The translations under genes were made by a program, and so were the position numbers. From NCBI GenBank assembly GCA_030141605.1, contig JAQGDQ010001812.1, forward strand, positions 1 through 24,611: DNA of 24,611 nucleotides, given 5' to 3'. Source of the stretch: Tubiluchus corallicola (lineage: Eukaryota; Priapulida; Priapulimorpha; Priapulimorphida; Tubiluchidae). Positions 16,960 to 24,611 of the stretch are shown piece by piece; positions within the stretch are counted from its first letter, which is position 1; each line of letters starts with the position of its first letter. The notes beneath the pieces were generated by a model. That model was not told the origin of the DNA. It searched no databases and was given only the letters and a program-made list of their open reading frames with translations.

Positions 16960-17245
16960 CCGGCACAGACATTTGAACACAGGACGCTTCGCCACAAAAC
17001 TTTTGGACACAGATCGTTTAGATGCAAGGACAAGGTACTTGGATACATAAGCAAATTGGACACAAGGTATGTTGGACACAGATTCCTTTGAATACATAGG
17101 CATTTTGGACGCAAAATGATTTAGACACAGACCATTTGGTCATATGTGGGCATTTGGACAATATAGAGAATTTGGCCATATAAGATATTTGGACATTAAG
17201 CATTTAGGATACATAGGTATTTTTGACCAAAAAGTCATATGAGCA
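16960..17245 (+). repeat. Degenerate minisatellite, TTTGGACACATAGG-like units (block 1)
   Basis: About a dozen diverged units of 16-18 bp, all variants of TTTGGACACATAGGCA (for example TTTTGGACACAGATCG, ATTGGACACAAGGTAT, ATTTAGGATACATAGG). The same unit appears in reverse complement at 17776-18045. Confidence 0.8.
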
Positions 17246-17775
17246 TAAAGGTCGTTTTGCACAACAATTAGACACTTCTAATAATAAGGGGATATTTAAA
17301 CATGTGTAGTTTATTAATCGCCGCCTAACGTTTGGAACCCTCACGTTGTAAAAGTAGTCACAACGATTTTCACTTTTACGCTAAATATTTATAAACACTC
17401 ACAATTCTGTGCCAAGTTGGCGTTTTTACTGCATACGTTTCATGACAGAAAGAAACACAAAGTTGGTTGAGTAAGTATAATAATTTGAACAATAAAGCAC
17501 TGAAGCTTCTTCATTCACTGTTTATTCTACAAGAAATTTAAAACAACATAACCTGTAAAGGAGTCAAAGAAGTGTTGGTCGACTTTTCACATACACACTA
17601 GCATCCACTCACACAGAGTGAGAGCATTCTGTTCAGAGATATCGAAATATCGAGGCTGCTTATTGTATTACAGCAGTTAAGTGATCGCGAGCGGAGATTG
17701 GTAAGTTCTCAAAACAGTAGCCAACCCCGTTGTTTTCAGGGAACCTATGCTTTGTAAATATGGAACCTATGGAAC
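17246..17775. other. Unique spacer between the minisatellite blocks
   Basis: No gene or known repeat was recognised. A small palindrome GATATCGAAATATCGA occurs near 17638. Confidence 0.4.
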
Positions 17776-18320
17776 CATCTCCATAACACTGACTTTGTGT
17801 CCAAAACACCTGGTGACTAAACGCCTATGTGTGCAAATAACTTGTGTCTAAATGGTCTATGTGTCCAAGCTATCTGTATCCAAATTACTTTAGATCCAAA
17901 TGACCTATGTGTCCAAACTGCCTGTATGCGAATAACCCACGTGTCAAAAACTACCCAAAACACCTTGTGTATGAATAGTCTGCGCGTCTAAATAACCGGT
18001 GTGTCCGAAATGTTTGAGTCGAAATGGTCTATGTCCAAAACCCAGGTAACCATCAAACAAATGTTGACTTGCTTGATAACTATTAAACGACAGAGATTAT
18101 ACAATTAAAAGATTGATTGATGCCCTGCATCTAGAGGTACTAATAGTGATTTACCCACTTCAGGGATGGTTAAAATAAATGGTTTGAACCCAAGGTAATG
18201 TGGACACATATGACATTTACACGCGAGGTATTTTGGGCATGCAGTTCGCAAAGTAGCTGGACCCTCCTAGGTTATTTAGTCACTAGGCGCTTTGGACAGC
18301 AAATTAAAGTTATGGAGATG
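17776..18320. mobile_element. Foldback-like element built from the minisatellite unit (545 bp)
   Basis: The left end CATCTCCATAACACTGACTT, followed by TGTGTCCAAAACACCTGGTG and ACTAAACGCC, is matched in reverse complement by the right end (about 18268-18320: TTAGTCACTAGGCGCTTTGG ... TTATGGAGATG). This gives imperfect terminal inverted repeats of about 50 bp. The left half (17800-18045) continues as a tandem array of reverse-complement units (CTATGTGTCCAAA...). There is no coding capacity. Confidence 0.65.
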
Positions 18321-18463
18321 CCTGAATTTATACCACTTTTCTCAAAATTCAGGGGGTTTCTGGTGACTCAAAAAAAACAACATGCATGAGTCAAACGAAT
18401 ATTTTATTATCTGTTTGGAATAAAATTTGGTTTTATTGATCATTCGTTTGATTTCCATTTCAG

Positions 18464-22568
<4,105 letters not shown>

Positions 22569-23607
22569 GTAATGGAAAAGTTCTCTAAGAAATGCTATAA
22601 GCATATGAATATTACATTATCAAAGTTTATAAGTGTGGTCATGCCAAGTTATATGATCAAAAAGTTTAAAACTCCACCTTCATTTTGGAACAATAAGCCT
22701 TTTCACACTTTCGCTGTGTACATGCGCAGTTGCTATAGGCCAAGGTTAAGTGAACCCCAGCAATGCGTCTTACCTGCAACCGTCACTTGTCATATTGGTA
22801 GGCGCCCTAGTGCACTGCCTTGTCCGTGGGTCCATAATACTGTTAAGACGGCCCTGGAACACACTGAATAATAATTAAGAGAGCTTATAAAGTCCTTTTT
22901 AATTTACATTTAATTTACGTCTGATTAAATTCACAATTGAATGTTTTATTTGGGGTAAAAGGCAGATCTACTGGTTGAAATTTAGTTAGGATCAGACAAA
23001 TTTTAATTGACAATCCGTCCCAGATCTATACAAAGAATATTGTTTACTTTCACGAAATACTTGACCTAGTGTTTTCGACACAAAAATAACAAAAATCAGT
23101 TGTATGGTTGCTTAAACCTAAGAAATTGTAGAGAGAAGTCTATGTTTTTAATGTTTGTTTGCATATGAATTAACGATGCACCTTAATGGGTTTTTTTCAT
23201 TCTTTTCTGTTCTTCTTCTTGCTTTACTTCAAAAAACGCGTGCTATGAGAATAAGCGTGAGGGAAGTACATTTACAATTATGTCTGTAACTCCTGAATTA
23301 CATTGCAAACTTTGTTGATCAATGACAAATTTGCGCAATTTGACACAAACACGTTTCAAGCTGAAGGCCTACTGATCAAGTACTTCATTAAAAGTATTCT
23401 TTTAAAACAAAAGCGTCCGTGTCCTATTGTAAGAAATCGAATATTTTCTTATCTATAGCTAAGACAGTGCTTTTTTAAATTATTTACTCAACTGTAGATG
23501 ATTTTTTTAAAGCTTGGAACATTTGAATTCGTTTTAATTCACGGCGCTTTATGCTGTGTGACGTAAGAAAACTAGAATTAAAGATCCAAACAAAATGTTC
23601 ATCGATA
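22569..23607. other. Region after receptor exon 4, inside the inverted-repeat spacer
   Basis: The next receptor exon was looked for on the plus strand and not found. The segment 22690-22870 is more GC-rich (GTAGGCGCCCTAGTGCAC, GTCCGTGGGTCC) and may be a worn repeat. The rest is AT-rich and unassigned. Confidence 0.4.
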
Positions 23608-23706
23608 AGTAATCGACTGTTTATTCCATCCATTTTTAGATCTGCCATTTTGACTACATGTAACTTTATTTTAAGCTACTTTCAATTACCAGCAAGAGAA
23701 ATGTAC

Positions 23707-24408
<702 letters not shown>

Positions 24409-24611
24409 CCAGAACATTTTTAATAGAATGACCAATAATCCACTTGTGTACAAAAATTTGGTGGTTTCAATAAAAAAGATCCATTGTGCTACTGAAATTA
24501 AAGTGAAAAAAGAATTATAAATCCGATAAATGAAAGTCATGTAGTTCGACAGACCACAATCGACTGTAGTCTGAAAATGAAACGAGTTGATATCGTGACG
24601 TTTCTGCCTTC

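Noticed and set aside
16816-17203. Frames over the GGACACA minisatellite (for example RTLRHKTFGHRSFRCK)
   Set aside because: The apparent peptide repeats come from the DNA repeat, and both strands give similar open frames.

Overview
This window is nuclear DNA of an invertebrate animal. The protein genes are split by GT-AG introns, long simple repeats are everywhere, and there are tRNA-derived SINE, LINE and MITE fragments. A DUF1647-type gene, a metabotropic-glutamate-like receptor and SINE/LINE fragments of the kind I associate with molluscs suggest a lophotrochozoan, probably a mollusc. That placement is an inference, not a proof. I see no bacterial, viral or CRISPR features.

Two protein genes can be assembled by hand. 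(1) On the minus strand (12209 down to 6310), four exons with consensus splice sites join in frame (phases 0, 0, 1) into a complete 410-residue type II membrane protein of the DUF1647 type, probably a Golgi glycosyltransferase-like enzyme. (2) On the plus strand (from 18464), a signal-peptide exon and three further exons (18483-18521, 21139-21323, 21666-21805, 22469-22568) join in frame into the first 154 residues of a class C GPCR, closest to metabotropic glutamate receptors. The rest is not in the window. A lone cysteine-rich exon on the minus strand (148-297) may belong to a third gene.

The most striking structure is at the right end. A segment of about 1 kb holding receptor exons 2 and 3 (20936-21914) recurs in inverted orientation at 23608-24611, around a 1.7 kb spacer that carries exon 4. 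The inverted copy has lost the exon 2 splice acceptor (AG to GG) and its exon 3 is frameshifted, so it is a dead partial copy inside or next to the live gene.

The rest is repeats. 1-1260 holds the lone exon and a 95-bp direct duplication. 1261-1813 is a MITE with CAGTCAACCTCGG ends. 3403-3980 is a dispersed repeat with an inverted partner at 19868-20416 in receptor intron 1. 4870-4998 is a 43-bp tandem triplet. The introns of the DUF1647-type gene carry a 430-bp compound microsatellite, a SINE, an (ATT)n array, a diverged direct repeat and a small MITE. 13812-15565 holds two degenerate LINE 3' ends and their (AAT)n tail. 16960-18320 holds a degenerate GGACACA minisatellite in inverted blocks, resembling a foldback element. 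19066-19676 is a run of four different microsatellites.
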